From positions 1-8,609 of the forward strand of contig JAIYBD010000286.1 of the NCBI GenBank assembly GCA_027488715.1: DNA of 8,609 nucleotides. The letters are read 5' to 3'. Below the pieces are notes generated by a model that had not been told where the DNA came from, did not search any database, and saw nothing but the letters and a program-made list of their open reading frames with translations. The DNA is from Bacteroidota bacterium (GTDB lineage: Bacteria; Bacteroidota; Bacteroidia; UBA7662; CANHCV01). Of the stretch, positions 7,754 to 8,609 are shown in pieces (the stretch's first letter is position 1; each line of letters opens with the position of its first letter). The translations under genes were made by a program, and so were the position numbers.

Positions 7754-7777
7754 GTATAAAAACAAAGAAAAGTTTTC

Positions 7778-8026
7778 TTATTTCTTGTTGTACTTGTTAC
7801 GAAACTTGTCGATACGACCTGCGGTATCAACGAAGGTTTGTTTACCAGTGTAGAAAGGGTGAGACTTGTGAGAAATCTCGACTTTAACAACTGGATACTC
7901 GTTTCCATCTTCCCAAGCAGCTGTTTCTTTAGAATCAGCGCAAGACTTGGTCAAAAACATATAATCGTTAGAGATATCTTTGAAGATAACGGTTCTGTAC
8001 TTTTCTGGGTGAATACCTTTTTTCAT
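7778..8026 (-). CDS. rpmE2: 50S ribosomal protein L31, type B
   Basis: L31 is a small protein of the large ribosomal subunit that bridges to the small subunit. The 82-residue product starts MKKGIHPEKYR, carries the conserved HKSHPFYTGKQ (53-63) and ends in a basic tail (FRNKYNKK). It has a single cysteine (C29) and lacks the two CxxC pairs of the zinc-binding type A form, so it is the zinc-independent type B (C-minus) form. In species with both forms the type B gene is often repressed by the zinc regulator Zur, but I see no clear Zur box here, and many Bacteroidota carry only this form. The ATG at 8026-8024 is the only sensible start. It has its own consensus promoter upstream and its own terminator downstream, so it is mainly a single-gene transcription unit. 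Confidence 0.97.
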   Translation of the reverse strand: MKKGIHPEKYRTVIFKDISNDYMFLTKSCADSKETAAWEDGNEYPVVKVEISHKSHPFYTGKQTFVDTAGRIDKFRNKYNKK

Positions 8027-8030
8027 GAAT

Positions 8031-8041
8031 CCAAATTTTGG
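8031..8041. promoter_or_regulatory. Short palindrome in the rpmE2 leader, possible operator
   Basis: CCAAATTTTGG is an 11-base palindrome with a single central base, lying between the predicted transcription start and the rpmE2 ATG. A repressor bound here would block initiation. The region is AT-rich, so chance is a serious alternative, and I recognise no specific regulator site. Confidence 0.2.
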
Positions 8042-8046
8042 GAGTG

Positions 8047-8077
8047 CAAATTTAATAACAAAATTGGAGTAACCAAA
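8047..8077 (-). promoter_or_regulatory. Bacteroidota-type housekeeping promoter for rpmE2
   Basis: The minus strand carries TTTG (8077-8074), a 19-nt spacer (8073-8055) and TAAATTTG (8054-8047). This is an exact match to the known Bacteroidota -33/-7 consensus TTTG-N19-TAnnTTTG. Transcription should start around 8040, giving a 5' leader of only about 15 nt before the ATG at 8026, with no Shine-Dalgarno sequence. The -33 element lies in the U-tract of the upstream gene's terminator. Confidence 0.85.
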
Positions 8078-8104
8078 AAAAAGCGCCTGAAAATTCAGAC
8101 GCTT
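8075..8104 (-). terminator. Intrinsic terminator of the T9SS cargo gene
   Basis: On the minus strand AAGCGTCTGA and TCAGGCGCTT form a 10-bp stem with one G-U wobble around a 4-nt loop (8091-8094). The last T residues of the stem continue into an uninterrupted run of eight T (8082-8075). It starts 7 nt after the stop codon at 8112. Confidence 0.9.
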
Positions 8105-8111
8105 TTCAATT

Positions 8112-8609
8112 TTATTTTGCGATCATCAGTTTTTGGGTTGTTTTCAAGCCCTGATATTGCAGTGTAATGAAGTACGCTCCGGCGGAAAGCTGGGAAGTAT
8201 TCAAATCAATTTGATTCTGACCAGCGGTTAACACCCCTAAGTCCTTCACTTCAATCACTTTTCCAGTCACATCTTGAATCTGATAGACCACACGGCCAGC
8301 GAATGGCAACGCGAAGCTCCAAGAGGCACGATCGGATGTTGGGTTAGGATAGATTTGATTAACGATCCACGACTCACCTTTTAAGTTTCGAACGGAAGTT
8401 GGCTTACAAGCCGAACCAGCGTACGACAAACAGAAGCTATCGATGGCCCATCCTTCTTTATCGATGGTAAAATCGGAGGAGAAGCGGAAGCGGAAAATCA
8501 CGGAATAATTCGGAAGCGTGAATTTGGTAGAATCCAAGCTGAAGGTGTTTTTACCTCGAACCCAACCATTGGATTTTCCTGTCCATCCACCACCGAATAG
8601 GTTGGGAGA
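8112..8609 (-). CDS. Secreted protein with C-terminal T9SS type A sorting domain (N-terminus beyond the right edge)
   Basis: The frame is open from the right edge to the TAA at 8114-8112, giving the last 165 residues of a longer protein. No signal peptide is visible, so the true start must be upstream; an internal TTG at 8537 is not credible. Counting from the edge, residues about 1-63 look like the end of a jelly-roll/MAM-like adhesion or binding domain, with alternating strands and the typical GWAIDSF (53-59; other proteins usually have GWxIDD). Residues about 85-165 are a T9SS type A sorting domain: IYPNPTSD (86-93), a strand with DVTGKVI (113-119), the central SAGAYFITL (142-150), and a basic end with KLMIAK. 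Known T9SS cargo crosses the outer membrane and is attached to the surface or released, the sorting domain being removed. The catalytic or binding part is outside the window, so the function is unknown. Confidence 0.92.
   Translation of the reverse strand, partial: SPNLFGGGWTGKSNGWVRGKNTFSLDSTKFTLPNYSVIFRFRFSSDFTIDKEGWAIDSFCLSYAGSACKPTSVRNLKGESWIVNQIYPNPTSDRASWSFALPFAGRVVYQIQDVTGKVIEVKDLGVLTAGQNQIDLNTSQLSAGAYFITLQYQGLKTTQKLMIAK

Noticed and set aside
7712..7765. N-terminal extension of the GlmU-like protein from a TTG at 7765
   Set aside because: It would translate through the terminator hairpin and add 18 residues ahead of the conserved family N-terminus; the ATG at 7711 is better.
7838..8167. 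109-codon plus-strand frame across rpmE2 and the upstream terminator
   Set aside because: It runs antisense through a ribosomal protein gene, a promoter and a terminator, and its product resembles nothing I know.

Overview
The window looks like chromosomal core sequence from a member of the Bacteroidota, probably Flavobacteriales-like. The evidence is a type B ribosomal protein L31, the Bacteroidota-type GlmU-like protein, a cargo protein with a type IX secretion (T9SS) C-terminal sorting domain, a promoter with the Bacteroidota consensus TTTG-N19-TAnnTTTG, and no clear Shine-Dalgarno sequences. I do not place it below that level. Every gene I can support is on the minus strand, so transcription runs from high to low coordinates. 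I see no mobile element, CRISPR array, tRNA or rRNA.

In transcription order, 8609-8112 is the C-terminal part of a secreted T9SS cargo protein whose N-terminus lies beyond the right edge. It ends at an intrinsic terminator (about 8075-8104). The U-tract of that terminator overlaps the -33 element of a near-perfect Bacteroidota promoter (8047-8077) that drives rpmE2 (8026-7778). rpmE2 ends at a second, strong intrinsic terminator (7716-7753).

Downstream of it is a tightly packed five-gene run: GlmU-like nucleotidyltransferase/acyltransferase (7711-6536), tpiA (6543-5788), prmA (5795-4980), a 1459-residue secreted protein of unknown function (4983-604), and plsY (603 to the left edge, C-terminus cut off). 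The junctions are 8-nt overlap, 8-nt overlap, ATGA 4-nt overlap and TAA|ATG with no gap, so the run is almost certainly one operon with coupled translation. I found no consensus promoter for it in the 66-nt gap after rpmE2, and the terminator hairpin ends only 14 nt before its first start codon. The operon may therefore depend on read-through or attenuation at that hairpin, or on a non-consensus promoter.

Functionally the run mixes precursor supply (TpiA interconverts DHAP, the source of glycerol-3-phosphate, and glyceraldehyde-3-phosphate; the GlmU-like protein is predicted to make UDP-GlcNAc), phospholipid synthesis (PlsY acylates glycerol-3-phosphate), a ribosomal protein methylase (PrmA), and a giant exported protein. 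The giant protein fills half of the window, is beta-rich with internally duplicated modules, and is the main candidate for undescribed biology. Its genetic coupling to plsY suggests, but does not prove, an envelope role.
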